Source: Bradyrhizobiaceae bacterium (GTDB lineage: Bacteria > Pseudomonadota > Alphaproteobacteria > Rhizobiales > Xanthobacteraceae). Taken from it: a stretch of 64,000 bases of DNA. The position numbers and the translations under genes were made by a program. The stretch covers positions 626,574 to 690,573 of the forward strand of contig CP078014.1 in NCBI GenBank assembly GCA_020544565.1, written 5' to 3'. Shown one piece after another: positions 41,698 through 59,287 of the stretch (positions within the stretch are counted from its first letter, which is position 1; each line of letters opens with the position of its first letter). The notes beneath the pieces are model-generated. The model worked only from the letters and a program-made list of their open reading frames with translations, made no database searches and had not been told where the DNA came from.

Positions 41698-43371
41698 TCA
41701 TGCCTCCTCGCGCGGCTCCTCGGCCGGGGCGATCAGGGTGAGGTGGCAGACGAAGCCCGAGGGCGGATAGCGGAAATCGGCGGTGCCGCCCAGTTGCCGG
41801 CACAGGTTGGCGATCAGCCGGGTGCCGAAGCCTTCCTCGGTCGGCGGCTGCACCGGCGCGCCGCCGCTTTCGCTCCAGATCAGGCTGACGGCGGTGCCGT
41901 TGTCGGCGGGCTGCGCGGTCCAGTGGATCGCCACGCTCCCGGTTGCGTTCGACAGCGCGCCGTATTTCAGGGCGTTGGTGCAGAGTTCGTGCAGGATCAT
42001 CGCCGTCGGCACCGCGGTGGTCGGCGGCAGGTCCACGCGCGGCCCGGAAATGGTGAAGCGGTGCCCGCGCTCTTCCTTCAGCGGCGCCATGGCCGCTTCC
42101 GCGACCTCGGAGAGATCGGCATGCTGCCAGTTCTTCCGCGTCAGCAGGTCGTGGCCGCGCACCAGCGCCTGAAGCCGGTCCTGAAATTGGCGCAGCGCAT
42201 CCGGGCCCTGGCTGTGGCGGAAGCTGAGGCTCGCGATCGACTGCACGGTGGCGAGGGTGTTCTTCACCCGGTGGGCGAGCTCATGCACCAGAATCTCGCG
42301 ACGTTCCTCGGCGGTGGCGCGCTGCTCCTCGCGTAGCGCGTTCTCGTCCATCAGCCGGTCGAAGGTCTGGCCGAGAATGCCGATCTCGTCGTTGCGGCCG
42401 ACGATGCCGGTGCGCGCGGCGTCGTGGCCGCGCCGCCACGCTTCCGCCGTGGCCACCATGCGCATCAGCGGCCGGCGGATGATGCTCTCGCCGACCAGCC
42501 ACGCCAGCAGGAAGGCGACGGCGGTGCCGAGCGCGAACAGCGCCAGCGAGGTGCGCAGCGAACGGTCGATCGCGCCGAACGCCTCGTTGCGCGAGATGCC
42601 GCTAGAGACATAGAGGCCGAACGGCGTCTGCTGCGCGGGGATGTAGCCGAGAATGCGGTCGATGCCGTCGCGCCCGCGCACTTCCAGCGATCCCGGAGGG
42701 CCGGAAATCAGCGGCCGATATTCATCGGTGAACCGGGTGCCGACGAATTGTTCCGGATAAGGCTCGCGCGCCAGAATCACGCCGCTGCGGTCGGCCACCG
42801 TGAAGGCGCTGCCGCGTGCCATGCCGCGATCGCGAAGCTGTTCGTCGAGCCAATCGAGATTGAGGCCGGCGACGACGATGTATTCGACGGCATCGTCGGT
42901 CGTCACCGGCAGCGCCACCGGGACGATGGGGCGGCCAGAGATGCGGCCGGTGGTATAGCCGCCGACAGTGAACCGTTTGGTCGCTGCCGCCTGCCGGATG
43001 TAGTCGCGGTCCGCGAGACTGCCGGGGGACGGGCCGTCCTCGCTGTCGCAGCGGACCGAGCCGTCAGGATTGACGACGACGATCGACGTCAGCGGCTGGA
43101 GTTTGCGGCGGACCCGGCCGATGTAATCGGCGCACGCAGCCGGATCGTTCTGTTGGATTTCCGCCGCCTGCGAAACGGCGTGCAGCGCGCCCTCGATGCC
43201 GTCGTAGATCTGGGCCAGTTCCGCCACCACGAAGTGAGCGTTGCGGATGGCCTCGGCGTGGACTTCGGCGTAGCGGGTGTTGCGCAGGTTGAGCGCGCCG
43301 TAGCCGACGGCGGCGAGGCCGGGCAGGGAGGCCGCCAGCGTCAGCGCCAGAAGCCGGTGGGTCAGCGACAT
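41698..43371 (-). CDS. HWE-type sensor histidine kinase with periplasmic dCache-like sensor
   Basis: This 557-residue membrane kinase has a first helix (LLALTLAASLPGLAAVGYGA), a periplasmic sensor (about 35-280) of the dCache type (IVVVNPDGSVRCDS, DRDYIRQA, YTTGRISGRPIVPVALPV), a second helix (LALFALGTAVAFLLAWLVG), a HAMP segment and the kinase core. The H-box reads HELAHRVKNTLATVQS with His367 as the likely phosphoacceptor. The N-box is LHELCTNALKYGALS, and LIWSESGG supplies the W-x-E of the HWE class. The start at 43371 is the first ATG before helix 1, but the ribosome site is weak; 43464 is possible. No response regulator is adjacent. Confidence 0.9.
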   Translation of the reverse strand: MSLTHRLLALTLAASLPGLAAVGYGALNLRNTRYAEVHAEAIRNAHFVVAELAQIYDGIEGALHAVSQAAEIQQNDPAACADYIGRVRRKLQPLTSIVVVNPDGSVRCDSEDGPSPGSLADRDYIRQAAATKRFTVGGYTTGRISGRPIVPVALPVTTDDAVEYIVVAGLNLDWLDEQLRDRGMARGSAFTVADRSGVILAREPYPEQFVGTRFTDEYRPLISGPPGSLEVRGRDGIDRILGYIPAQQTPFGLYVSSGISRNEAFGAIDRSLRTSLALFALGTAVAFLLAWLVGESIIRRPLMRMVATAEAWRRGHDAARTGIVGRNDEIGILGQTFDRLMDENALREEQRATAEERREILVHELAHRVKNTLATVQSIASLSFRHSQGPDALRQFQDRLQALVRGHDLLTRKNWQHADLSEVAEAAMAPLKEERGHRFTISGPRVDLPPTTAVPTAMILHELCTNALKYGALSNATGSVAIHWTAQPADNGTAVSLIWSESGGAPVQPPTEEGFGTRLIANLCRQLGGTADFRYPPSGFVCHLTLIAPAEEPREEA

Positions 43372-43544
43372 GCGGCGTATGAAATGGCGAAACTGCAAGC
43401 CGTCGTGTCCCCTTCCCAGTGAGCCGGCAATGTACGCGGCGCGTCCCTCCGCGGCAATCGCCACGCATCCGGTTCCATCGAAGGCTGGAAATGTGAAGAG
43501 AAGACGTGACGGCGCGAAAATCGTTCGCTATAGAGGCGGCACAC

Positions 43545-43620
43545 AGGGGTGTAGCTCAGTTGGTAGAGCATCGGTCTCCAAAACCGAGGGTCGCAGGTTC
43601 GAGTCCTGCCGCCCCTGCCA
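43545..43620 (+). tRNA. tRNA-Trp (anticodon CCA)
   Basis: The acceptor AGGGGTG pairs with CGCCCCT, followed by G and an encoded CCA. The D-arm is GCTC AGTTGGTA GAGC. The anticodon stem is TCGGT/ACCGA with loop CTCCAAA, giving CCA. The T-arm is GCAGGTTCGAGTCCTGC. In this group tRNA-Trp normally sits just before secE. Confidence 0.97.
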
Positions 43621-43663
43621 GTGCAGGACAATATCTTTTCCTTTGTCGTGACCGGGTGGCTGC

Positions 43664-43933
43664 TCATCGTGGCGGCTTCAGCCTGCTTTTTGACCAGCGC
43701 AGTGCGCGGGCGGGTGGTGACGAGTCACCGTTGCAGGCCACGCAGCGATAGGTCGCCAGCGGCTCCCATGGATCCGCGGCCTTGGGGCCGTTTGCCTTTG
43801 TCCTGACTCTTTGGGTGCGTCTGGCGCAACGCGGGCAGAGCGGCGTCTCGGCGGCTTCAATCAGCATGGACAGCCATGCGATGGCGGCGGCCGCCGCGAC
43901 CACAACGACAATCAGGACGATGATGACCCACAT
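43664..43933 (-). CDS. Small membrane protein with zinc-ribbon-like cysteines
   Basis: The product is 89 residues. One N-terminal helix (MWVIIVLIVVVVAAAAAIAW) is followed by a cytosolic tail with CPRCARR and, 28 residues later, YRCVACNG. The two CxxC pairs could hold one zinc ion. The C-terminus is basic. AGGAGAG lies seven bases before the ATG at 43933. I do not recognise a family with a known function. It lies on the opposite strand between tRNA-Trp and the frameshifted Omp gene, i.e. inside the usual tRNA-Trp/secE neighbourhood. Confidence 0.65.
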   Translation of the reverse strand: MWVIIVLIVVVVAAAAAIAWLSMLIEAAETPLCPRCARRTQRVRTKANGPKAADPWEPLATYRCVACNGDSSPPARALRWSKSRLKPPR

Positions 43934-44144
43934 CTGTTCGCTCTCCTCCGGCCGGAGCAAAGCGGAACCGCGATGGTTAAGGGTGGTAGGTGTGTGACAC
44001 CTTCATTGACGATGAATCTCAACCCTGATGCGGATACATCGGGGAAAGGATCGCGGCTTCTGTTCTTCGCCGGGCCGGCTTCGTCCGGGGGCGTCAACTT
44101 TGCCGCAAGGGCGGGAGTGATTCGAAATGTCCGTCGCATCCGCA

Positions 44145-44176
44145 ATAAAAAATGCCCGGTCGAGACCGGGCATTTG
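44145..44176 (-). terminator. Terminator of the Omp gene
   Basis: AATGCCCGGTC and GACCGGGCATT flank a two-base loop. Read leftward, six T follow. It is located 28 bases after the stop codon of the Omp gene. Confidence 0.9.
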
Positions 44177-44203
44177 AAGTTGTGAGAAGATCGCAGGATC
44201 GTC

Positions 44204-44909
44204 TTAGCGGAAGTGATAGTTGATGCCGAGACGAGCGATGTGAGCATCGTCCTTGAAGGAAATGTTGTTGGGGCCGGTCATGTCGGTGAAGCTCTTGCTC
44301 GGCAGATTGATGTAGAGATACTCCGCCTTGACCGACCAGTTTCCGGAGACCATGTATTCGGCGCCGACACCAGCGGTGAAGCCGGTGTTGGTGGAAGCGC
44401 CGAAGCAGGTTTGGTAGTAGCCGCAGTAATACCCCGACCCCGGATACCAGAGGTTGTTCTTGCTCTCGACAAATGCAACGCCCGCCGTGCCGTAGATCAG
44501 CGTGTTGCCGACGGCCAGACCGGCGCGGGCGCGAATGGTGGCGAACCAGTCCCACTGGCTGCTGTAATAGCTTTTTTCGTAAGAGTTGTAAGAGGTCTTC
44601 TTGTAGGACGACCAGTTGCCGTCGCCCTCGATACCGATCACGCCGTTGCCGAACTGCCAGTTGTAGCCGATCGTGCCGCCGATGACGGCCGCCGCGGCGC
44701 TGTTGGTCGCGTTCGCGTACTGATAATACTCACCCTCGTCCTGGCTGGTGGTGTTGTGCAGCGCGCCACCGGCGGTCGCACCGATGTAGAAGCCGGACCA
44801 GTTATAGGCGGGCTCGAGAACCGGAGCCTTGGTATAAACGCGGGCCGGCAGATCAGCGGCAGCGGCCGAACCAACGGCCAGTAGCGGTACCCAAAAGGAA
44901 CTTCTTCAT
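44204..44909 (-). pseudogene. Outer-membrane beta-barrel protein (Omp25/31-like) with frameshift in the signal peptide
   Basis: From ATG 44909, preceded by AAAGAGAT, the frame reads MKKFLLGTATGRWFGRCR and stops. Reading in another frame from about 44885 gives LLAVGSAAAADLPARVYTKA and then a complete barrel: PAYNWSGFYIGATAGG, GGTIGYNWQFGNGVIGIEGD, VGAEYMVSGNWSVKAEYLYI, ending LGINYHFR. This is the 8-strand Omp family of Rhizobiales. Homologous N-termini continue directly from MKKFLLGT into LLAV. So one extra base (or a deletion of five, or another 3n-1) broke the gene inside the signal peptide. No alternative start exists in the barrel frame before GTG at 44641. It may be a true pseudogene or a base-call error. 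Confidence 0.82.
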
Positions 44910-45406
44910 GGTCAATCTCTTTCGGTTTGAAATTCAGAAGTTGAATTTTCGAGATGGTTTGTCGCATGAGTCTTCCGGAGTGTCTGTAGCGCGGCGGACA
45001 CAGCTACCGGCGAAATTCGAGAGGATCAGCGGTGAGGTCCCGGAGGGGGCGCGGAGGTTCTCCCGCCCGCGATCTGATCCGAGCACCTTTCGGGGGAGCT
45101 TGAAAATCCTGCTATTTTCAGGCCGCTGGGATCGGTCGTAGCTGGGTGCGGGCGGTGGCGCTCGGGCCTTCATCCGCTCGCCGACCTTGACCGTGGCCCC
45201 GTCCCGCAGTAGATAACGGCACCTGCTGCCGGCCCGTTCGACGGATATCCGGCGCGGCATTGAAATCCCCGGACAATCGAGCCCGCCTGACGGCTCATCC
45301 TTCTTCAGGGAGGGTGGGGCGCGAGAGGGCTGTCCGGATTCCAGATATTGCGATTGAACTCACGCCCGGGAATCGAGCCGGGCGCTACGGATGCGGATCA
45401 TCGGCG
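44910..45406. other. Intergenic region upstream of secE
   Basis: Some 500 bases between the Omp gene start and secE. I see no convincing gene. A hairpin CGCCCGG/CCGGGCG lies at 45363-45384, directly upstream of the secE start, and could affect translation. The region should hold the divergent promoters for omp and secE-nusG. Confidence 0.5.
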
Positions 45407-45601
45407 ATGGCTTTCAGCCCGTTCAAATTCTTGCAGGAAGTGCGCTCGGAAACCGCCAAGGTGGTGTGGCCGACCCGCCGTGAAACCGTGATCACCACGA
45501 TCATGGTGTTCGTCATGGTCGCGCTGGCGTCGATCTTCTTTTTCGTCGCCGACCAGCTCATTCGTATTCTCATCACCTTCCTTCTCGGCATCCAGGCCTG
45601 A
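45407..45601 (+). CDS. secE: Protein translocase subunit SecE
   Basis: This 64-residue inner-membrane subunit clamps the SecY channel. The family features are FKFLQEVRSETAKVVWPTRRET, with the amphipathic helix and the conserved WP-R-E motif, then a single transmembrane helix (IMVFVMVALASIFFFVADQL) and a short end. The length is typical of alphaproteobacterial SecE. The ATG at 45407 was chosen over the 45260 start, which would add 49 unrelated residues. nusG follows after 19 bases, in the usual order. Confidence 0.95.
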   Translation: MAFSPFKFLQEVRSETAKVVWPTRRETVITTIMVFVMVALASIFFFVADQLIRILITFLLGIQA

Positions 45602-45620
45602 GACGCGCGGAACCCGAACC

Positions 45621-46154
45621 ATGAGCATGCGCTGGTACATCGTTCACGCCTATTCGAACTTCGAGAAGAAGGTCGCCGAATCCATCCGCGAGCAGGCCAA
45701 GCAGCGCGGGCTGGAGGAGTTGTTCGAGCAGGTGCTGGTGCCGACCGAAAAGATCACCGAGGTGCGCCGCGGCCGCAAGGTCGACGCCGAGCGCAAGTTC
45801 TTCCCGGGCTACGTGCTGGTGAAGATGAACCTCACCGACGAGGCGTTCCATCTCATCAAGAACACCCCGAAGGTGACAGGCTTCCTCGGCGCGGAAAACA
45901 AGCCGATGCCGATTTCGGAGACCGAGGCCATGCGCATCCTGCATCAGGTGCAGGAGGGCGTGGAGCGGCCGAAGACCTCGGTGTCGTTCGAGGTCGGCGA
46001 GAATGTGCGCGTGGCCGATGGCCCGTTCGCGTCGTTCTCCGGCGTGGTCGAGGAAGTGGACGAGGGACGTTCGCGCGTGAAGGTGGCGGTGTCGATCTTC
46101 GGGCGCGCGACGCCGGTGGAACTGGAATTCGGTCAGGTCGAGAAGGTGGTCTGA
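45621..46154 (+). CDS. nusG: Transcription termination/antitermination protein NusG
   Basis: This 177-residue protein binds RNA polymerase and links it to Rho or ribosomes. The NGN domain begins MRWYIVHAYSNFEKKVAESI and continues to FFPGYVLVKM. A linker follows, and the KOW domain lies at about residues 125-177 (VGENVRVADGPFASFSGVVEEV). The length and sequence are typical. It is co-oriented with secE upstream and rplK downstream, the latter after a 232-base gap. Confidence 0.96.
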   Translation: MSMRWYIVHAYSNFEKKVAESIREQAKQRGLEELFEQVLVPTEKITEVRRGRKVDAERKFFPGYVLVKMNLTDEAFHLIKNTPKVTGFLGAENKPMPISETEAMRILHQVQEGVERPKTSVSFEVGENVRVADGPFASFSGVVEEVDEGRSRVKVAVSIFGRATPVELEFGQVEKVV

Positions 46155-46386
46155 CCGTTACGCGTCCCGGACGCCGCGCAGCACGATGTGATGCGCTGTT
46201 GATCGGGACCGCCTGAGACCGCGAAGGTCCGGGTATGCCATGCACCGCATCGCGCGGTGCCGCGTCCGGGACAGGAGCGGAGACGAAGCCGTGGAAGGAG
46301 CCAGCCGGTCGCCAGCCGTCTGACCTCTCCGGACCACGGTTCCTCAAGAAGGTCCGGATGGTCCGGGCCGTTTGAAGGAGTGCAAC

Positions 46387-46815
46387 ATGGCAAAGAAAGT
46401 GACCGGATACCTGAAGTTGCAGGTGCCGGCCGGTGCGGCGAACCCGTCGCCTCCGATCGGTCCCGCGCTTGGTCAGCGCGGCCTCAACATCATGGAGTTC
46501 TGCAAGGCGTTCAACGCGCAGACCCAGAAGGAAGAGAAGAACACCCCGATCCCGGTGGTCATCACCATTTACGCGGACCGGTCCTTCACCTTCGAGATGA
46601 AGACCCCGCCGATGTCCTACTTCCTCAAGCAGGCGGCGAAGATCCAGTCGGGCTCGAAGGCGCCCGGCCGCGACAAGGCCGGCAAGGTGACGAGCGCCCA
46701 GGTGCGCGAGATCGCCGAGAAGAAGATGAAGGATCTCAACTGCGATACCGTCGAAGCGGCCGTCAAGATGGTCGAGGGCTCGGCCCGTTCGATGGGTCTG
46801 GAAGTGGCGGGGTAA
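46387..46815 (+). CDS. rplK: 50S ribosomal protein L11
   Basis: This 142-residue protein binds 23S rRNA at the GTPase-associated centre. [20 protein letters not shown] is the family N-terminus. [22 protein letters not shown] and the C-terminal domain with [19 protein letters not shown] follow. GAAGGAG precedes the ATG. It is six bases from rplA. The 232-base leader between nusG and rplK is rich in potential stems but I cannot place an L1-binding site in it with confidence. Confidence 0.97.
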   Translation: MAKKVTGYLKLQVPAGAANPSPPIGPALGQRGLNIMEFCKAFNAQTQKEEKNTPIPVVITIYADRSFTFEMKTPPMSYFLKQAAKIQSGSKAPGRDKAGKVTSAQVREIAEKKMKDLNCDTVEAAVKMVEGSARSMGLEVAG

Positions 46816-46821
46816 CGGGTC

Positions 46822-47514
46822 ATGGCTATTGGAAAGAAGCTCGTGAAGGCCCGCGAGGGCATCGACCGCGAAAAGCTCTACCCGATCACGGATGCGATCA
46901 AGCTGGTGAAGGAGCGCGCCACCGCCAAGTTCGACGAGACCATCGAGGTCGCGATCAATCTCGGCGTCGATCCGCGTCACGCCGACCAGATGGTGCGCGG
47001 CGTCGTCACCTTGCCGAACGGCACCGGCCGCACGTTGCGCGTCGGCGTGTTCGCGCGTGGCGCCAAGGCCGATGAGGCCAAGGCGGCGGGCGCCGACGTT
47101 GTCGGCGCGGAAGACCTCGTCGAGATCGTGCAGGGCGGCAAGATCGAGTTCGATCGCTGCATCGCCACCCCGGACATGATGCCGCTGGTCGGTCGCCTCG
47201 GTAAGGTGCTCGGCCCGCGCGGCATGATGCCGAACCCGAAGATCGGTACGGTGACCATGGACGTCGCCGGCGCGGTCAAGGGCGCCAAGGGCGGCTCGGT
47301 CGAGTTCCGTGTCGAGAAGGCCGGCATCATCCAGGCCGGCGTCGGCAAGGCCTCGTTCTCCGAGGACAAGCTGGTGGAGAACATCAAGGCGCTCACCGAC
47401 GCGGTGGTGAAGGCGAAGCCTGCCGGCGCCAAGGGCACCTATGTCCAGCGCGTCGCGGTCTCCTCCACGATGGGACCGGGCGTCAAGGTCGAGCCGGGCA
47501 GCGTGCTCGCCTGA
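46822..47514 (+). CDS. rplA: 50S ribosomal protein L1
   Basis: This 230-residue protein of the L1 stalk also acts as a translational repressor of the L11 operon in many bacteria. Family blocks are [59 protein letters not shown] and the conserved C-terminal [10 protein letters not shown]. The length is normal. It begins six bases after rplK and ends before a clear terminator, so in this genome the rplK-rplA transcript is separated from rplJ-rplL. Confidence 0.97.
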   Translation: MAIGKKLVKAREGIDREKLYPITDAIKLVKERATAKFDETIEVAINLGVDPRHADQMVRGVVTLPNGTGRTLRVGVFARGAKADEAKAAGADVVGAEDLVEIVQGGKIEFDRCIATPDMMPLVGRLGKVLGPRGMMPNPKIGTVTMDVAGAVKGAKGGSVEFRVEKAGIIQAGVGKASFSEDKLVENIKALTDAVVKAKPAGAKGTYVQRVAVSSTMGPGVKVEPGSVLA

Positions 47515-47537
47515 CCGGACGCTGAACTGAACGAATG

Positions 47538-47571
47538 AAAGCGGAGCGGCGGTTGTCGCTCCGCTTTTTCG
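47538..47571 (+). terminator. Terminator after rplA
   Basis: A 9-bp stem AGCGGAGCG / CGCTCCGCT is followed by TTTTCG. It separates rplKA from the dehydrogenase and rplJL transcripts. Confidence 0.88.
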
Positions 47572-47610
47572 TTTCAAGATTTTCCCGATCCGTGGAAATT
47601 GGATTGAACG

Positions 47611-48558
47611 ATGCCGCATCAAGTCCTGATTCATTCACGCTTCCCCAAGGCCCTGATGGTGCGGATCGGCGAGCGCTATGACCTGCTGAACGGCATGGGC
47701 CGGCCGCCGCGCGAGAGCTTCACCCCGGAGCAGTTGCAATCCGTCCGGGCGATGATCACCGCGGGCGGGCAGGCGCTCCCGCCGGCGGTGCTCGATTCGC
47801 TGCCCGCGCTCGGCGCGATCGTCTGCTACGGCACCGGCTATGACGGCATCGATCTCGCCGAGACCCGCCGCCGCAACATCGCCGTCGGCCATTCGCCGGC
47901 GGCGAATGCGGCCTCGGTCGCCGATCTGGCGATGACGCTGCTGCTGGCGGCGATGCGCCGGCTGTTGGCCGCCGACGATTATGTCCGCTCCGGCGGCTGG
48001 TCGGGCGCGAAGCCGTCGCCGCTGCTGCGGCATCCGCGCGGCATGACCGGCCGCCGGATCGGCGTCTACGGCATGGGCGAGATTGGCCGCAGGATCGCGG
48101 CGCGCTGCGCGGCATTCGAAACCGAGGTCGCCTATCACAGCCGCAGCCGGCACGACGTGCCCTATGCCCACCACGCTTCCCTGGCCGGGCTGGCCGAATG
48201 GGCCGACGTGCTGATGGTGGCGGTGCGCGCCGGCGCGGAGACCGAGCATGCGGTCGATGCCGACATCCTGCGCCGGCTCGGGCCGGAGGGCGTCATCGTC
48301 AACATCGCGCGCGGGTCGGTGATCGATCAGGCCGCGTTGGTGGCGGCGCTCGAAGGCGGTGTCATCGCCGGCGCGGGGCTCGACGTCTACGCGCACGAGC
48401 CGCACGCGCCCGATGCCCTGACCCGACTGCCGAATGTGGTGCTGACCCCGCATATCGGCGGCCACACCGTCGAATCGCACGTCGCCATGCAGGATTGCGT
48501 GCTGGCCAATCTCGATGCCTTTTTCGCCGGTCGGCCCTTGGCTTATCCGGTGAAATGA
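47611..48558 (+). CDS. D-2-hydroxyacid dehydrogenase family protein
   Basis: This 315-residue NAD(P)-dependent dehydrogenase of the GyaR/SerA family acts in the cytosol. The substrate domain precedes the Rossmann domain with Gly154-x-Gly156-x-x-Gly159 (VYGMGEIG). The catalytic residues are visible: Arg234 in NIARGSVID, Glu263 in AHEPHA and His281 in TPHIGG. A glyoxylate/hydroxypyruvate reductase-like or 2-ketogluconate reductase-like enzyme is likely; the substrate is not resolved. It sits between rplA and rplJ, an unusual place. A strong terminator precedes it and 630 bases separate it from rplJ, so it is probably its own transcription unit. Its ribosome site is weak. Confidence 0.92.
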   Translation: MPHQVLIHSRFPKALMVRIGERYDLLNGMGRPPRESFTPEQLQSVRAMITAGGQALPPAVLDSLPALGAIVCYGTGYDGIDLAETRRRNIAVGHSPAANAASVADLAMTLLLAAMRRLLAADDYVRSGGWSGAKPSPLLRHPRGMTGRRIGVYGMGEIGRRIAARCAAFETEVAYHSRSRHDVPYAHHASLAGLAEWADVLMVAVRAGAETEHAVDADILRRLGPEGVIVNIARGSVIDQAALVAALEGGVIAGAGLDVYAHEPHAPDALTRLPNVVLTPHIGGHTVESHVAMQDCVLANLDAFFAGRPLAYPVK

Positions 48559-49187
48559 GGGCGTAGCGTCCGCCTCCGGAGTGCCGTGGGAGCAGGCTTT
48601 CATCGGTTCCGGGGGGCCGGCTGTCGGGAGCCGCGATCTGGCCCGGAAAATGCTTCGGGAACCGAGAATCCCCTTGGCAAAACCCTTCCGACTCGTTAAA
48701 GAACTTCTTCCGGGCGTGCTGGCTGTCGCTGGCGCGTCCGTGTTTGTTTCCCGAAAACCGAGCCAATAGGAGTCCATTCCTCGTCGATCATTCCGCATGG
48801 ATTGTTCACAGGGAAAGGAAAACCGTTGTCCGGCTTGAGGGAAACGAACCGGAGGGCTCCGGCGTCCAGCCGGGAACTCCATCCTGTCCAAGACTGCAGG
48901 CGCCAGGCCGCATCCTTCATGGAAACGGCTTCGCTTAATCTCCTGCACAGACGGGTGAAAACCGGATTTTGTCACCCGCTGCCGGGTTTGGCGGCGGTTG
49001 CGGATTTGGTTCGAACCTCGACACCTCGTTCGGGTGGCCGCAAGGCGGCCGGGCGAGAGGGCAGGCTTCCGAAATGTCGTCGTGCCCGACGTGTCGAAGA
49101 GGCGAATGTCTCGAGGCCAGCGGGCAGGACGATCGGTGCAACCCGGCGGTTCTGCTCACACAGACCGCCAACCGGAAAGAGCTTGCT
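48559..49187 (+). promoter_or_regulatory. Region upstream of rplJ with probable L10 leader
   Basis: These 629 bases contain no convincing gene. The last part carries hairpins: GGCCGC/GCGGCC near 49040, and a stem made of GGCGGTTCTG and CAGACCGCC at 49145-49169, just before the rplJ ribosome site GGAAAGAG. An rplJ leader that binds L10 or L10(L12)4 is known in several bacteria; this would be its place, but the structure was not computed. Confidence 0.5.
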
Positions 49188-49706
49188 GTGGAACGAGCGG
49201 CAAAAAAAGAGGCGGTCCAGTCGCTGAAGGACACTTTCGAGTCCACCGGCGTCGCGGTCGTCGCTCATTATTCCGGCCTGACCGTTGCCCAGATGCAGAT
49301 CCTGCGCAAGCAGATGAAGCAGGCTGGCGCCTCGGTGAAGGTCTCGAAAAACCGTCTCGCCAAAATTGCTCTTGAAGGCACCGACGTTGCTTCCATCGGC
49401 TCCCTGCTGAAGGGGCCGACCGTGATCGCTACTTCGAACGATCCGGTAGCAGCGCCGAAGGTCGCCATCGAATTCGCCAAGACGAATGAGAAGTTCGTCA
49501 TTCTCGGCGGCGCGATGGGCACCACTGTCCTGAATCCCGACGCGGTGAAGGCGCTCGCCTCGCTGCCGTCGCTGGATGAACTGCGCGGCAAGCTTGTCGG
49601 CCTGATCCAGGCGCCGGCAACCAAGCTCGCCCAGCTCGCCAACGCTCCGGCCGCCAAGGTCGCGCGGGTGATTCAGGCTTACGCCTCAAAGGGTGAAGCG
49701 GCGTGA
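49188..49706 (+). CDS. rplJ: 50S ribosomal protein L10
   Basis: This 172-residue stalk base protein starts at GTG 49188, giving [20 protein letters not shown], the usual N-terminus for the family. An earlier in-frame ATG at 48969 would add 73 unlikely residues. The globular part includes [20 protein letters not shown] and [11 protein letters not shown]. The C-terminal helix ([20 protein letters not shown]) binds L7/L12 dimers. GGAAAGAG precedes the GTG. rplL begins 51 bases downstream. Confidence 0.96.
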   Translation: MERAAKKEAVQSLKDTFESTGVAVVAHYSGLTVAQMQILRKQMKQAGASVKVSKNRLAKIALEGTDVASIGSLLKGPTVIATSNDPVAAPKVAIEFAKTNEKFVILGGAMGTTVLNPDAVKALASLPSLDELRGKLVGLIQAPATKLAQLANAPAAKVARVIQAYASKGEAA

Positions 49707-49757
49707 CGCCATTCTCCATCTCAACTGGTTCGAACTGATACGCTAAGGAAACATCAA

Positions 49758-50138
<381 letters not shown>

Positions 50139-50653
50139 CCGCAGGTTATTTGAGCGGAATCCCCGGGCGAGCGGTGCGAGACCCGGGGATCGCCCAGAAA
50201 TGCGGATGGCCGGGACATAAGGGCATTTATGCCCGGCCATGACGCTGAAATACCGGAGGCCGCCGCAAGGCGGCGTCCGTACACATAAAAGTGTGGCGGT
50301 GCGGGGATGGTCCCCCTCGAATCGCCGCGATGACCGCCTATATGGGCGGAGGCACGAAAAGACGGACCGCCCTTTGGAACCCCGATCGACTTCAAGGCGG
50401 GACGTTGGGAGACAAGTGATTTCGGGCTTTTACAGGCCGTAGGATTTGTGTGACGGGCAGGGCGCGGACAGCGCCTCGCACGTCATTTTGCGTCTGGAGA
50501 TTCGGCCGGAACGGACCGGCCGCCACACACCCGGACGCCGCGTAACTTGGGCGATTTGAAATTCAACCCGGGGGCGGTGCCCATCGCCACCCGGAAGATG
50601 CCGCCGGCGGACCCCTGTTGGGAAGGCTTGGGCGGCGCAAACGAGAGGCCACG
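50139..50653 (+). promoter_or_regulatory. rplL-rpoB intergenic region with two large palindromes
   Basis: In this 515-base gap, ATCCCCGGG (50159) pairs with CCCGGGGAT (ending 50190). A second hairpin at 50206-50240 pairs ATGGCCGGG and CATAA with TTATG and CCCGGCCAT. No T-run follows, so neither is a standard terminator. Attenuation or RNA processing between rplL and rpoB is known in other bacteria. The second hairpin also resembles dispersed repeats. No gene is seen. Confidence 0.55.
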
Positions 50654-54784
<4,131 letters not shown>

Positions 54785-54986
54785 AGATTTCCACCTCTCC
54801 CGCTTGCGGGGGAGGTCGCCGGACTTTGGTCCGGCGGGTGGGGGCTCTAACTGGAGCTTCCCTCCCGACGTTCCTTCGCCCCCTCCCTGACCCTCTCCCG
54901 CAAGCGGGAGAGGAAAAAGAGGGCGGAGAGGGGAAAACAGATTTCGAATTCGCTGCCGGTGACGATCGGCACGCAAGGAGAAGACG
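54785..54986. repeat. Palindromic repeat element between rpoB and rpoC
   Basis: Two hairpins share the CTCTCCCGC motif: CCTCTCCCGCTTGCGGG and GGAGG at 54793-54814, and CTCTCCCGC/GCGGGAGAG at 54892-54913, inverted relative to each other. A third, CGCCGGACT/GGTCCGGCG, lies between them. The element is Bradyrhizobium-like dispersed repeat in style. The gap ends with AAGGAG, the rpoC ribosome site. Confidence 0.72.
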
Positions 54987-59186
<4,200 letters not shown>

Positions 59187-59257
59187 TCCTCCGCCCGTCG
59201 GGGCGGCGACATCGGTGTTACGGCATCGACGCGACAACGTTGATATGATGACATTGA

Positions 59258-59287
59258 GAAAGGCCGCCCCCACGGGCGGCCTTTTTC
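59258..59287 (+). terminator. Terminator of rpoBC
   Basis: A perfect 11-bp stem (AAAGGCCGCCC / GGGCGGCCTTT) with a four-base loop is followed by TTC. It lies about 70 bases after the rpoC stop. Confidence 0.93.

Noticed and set aside
48559..49000. Small protein genes in the gap before rplJ
   Set aside because: Several short frames exist on both strands, but none has a convincing ribosome site, composition or recognisable motif.
48969..49187. N-terminal extension of rplJ by 73 residues
   Set aside because: The added sequence is unlike L10. GTG at 49188 has a good ribosome site and yields the normal N-terminus.
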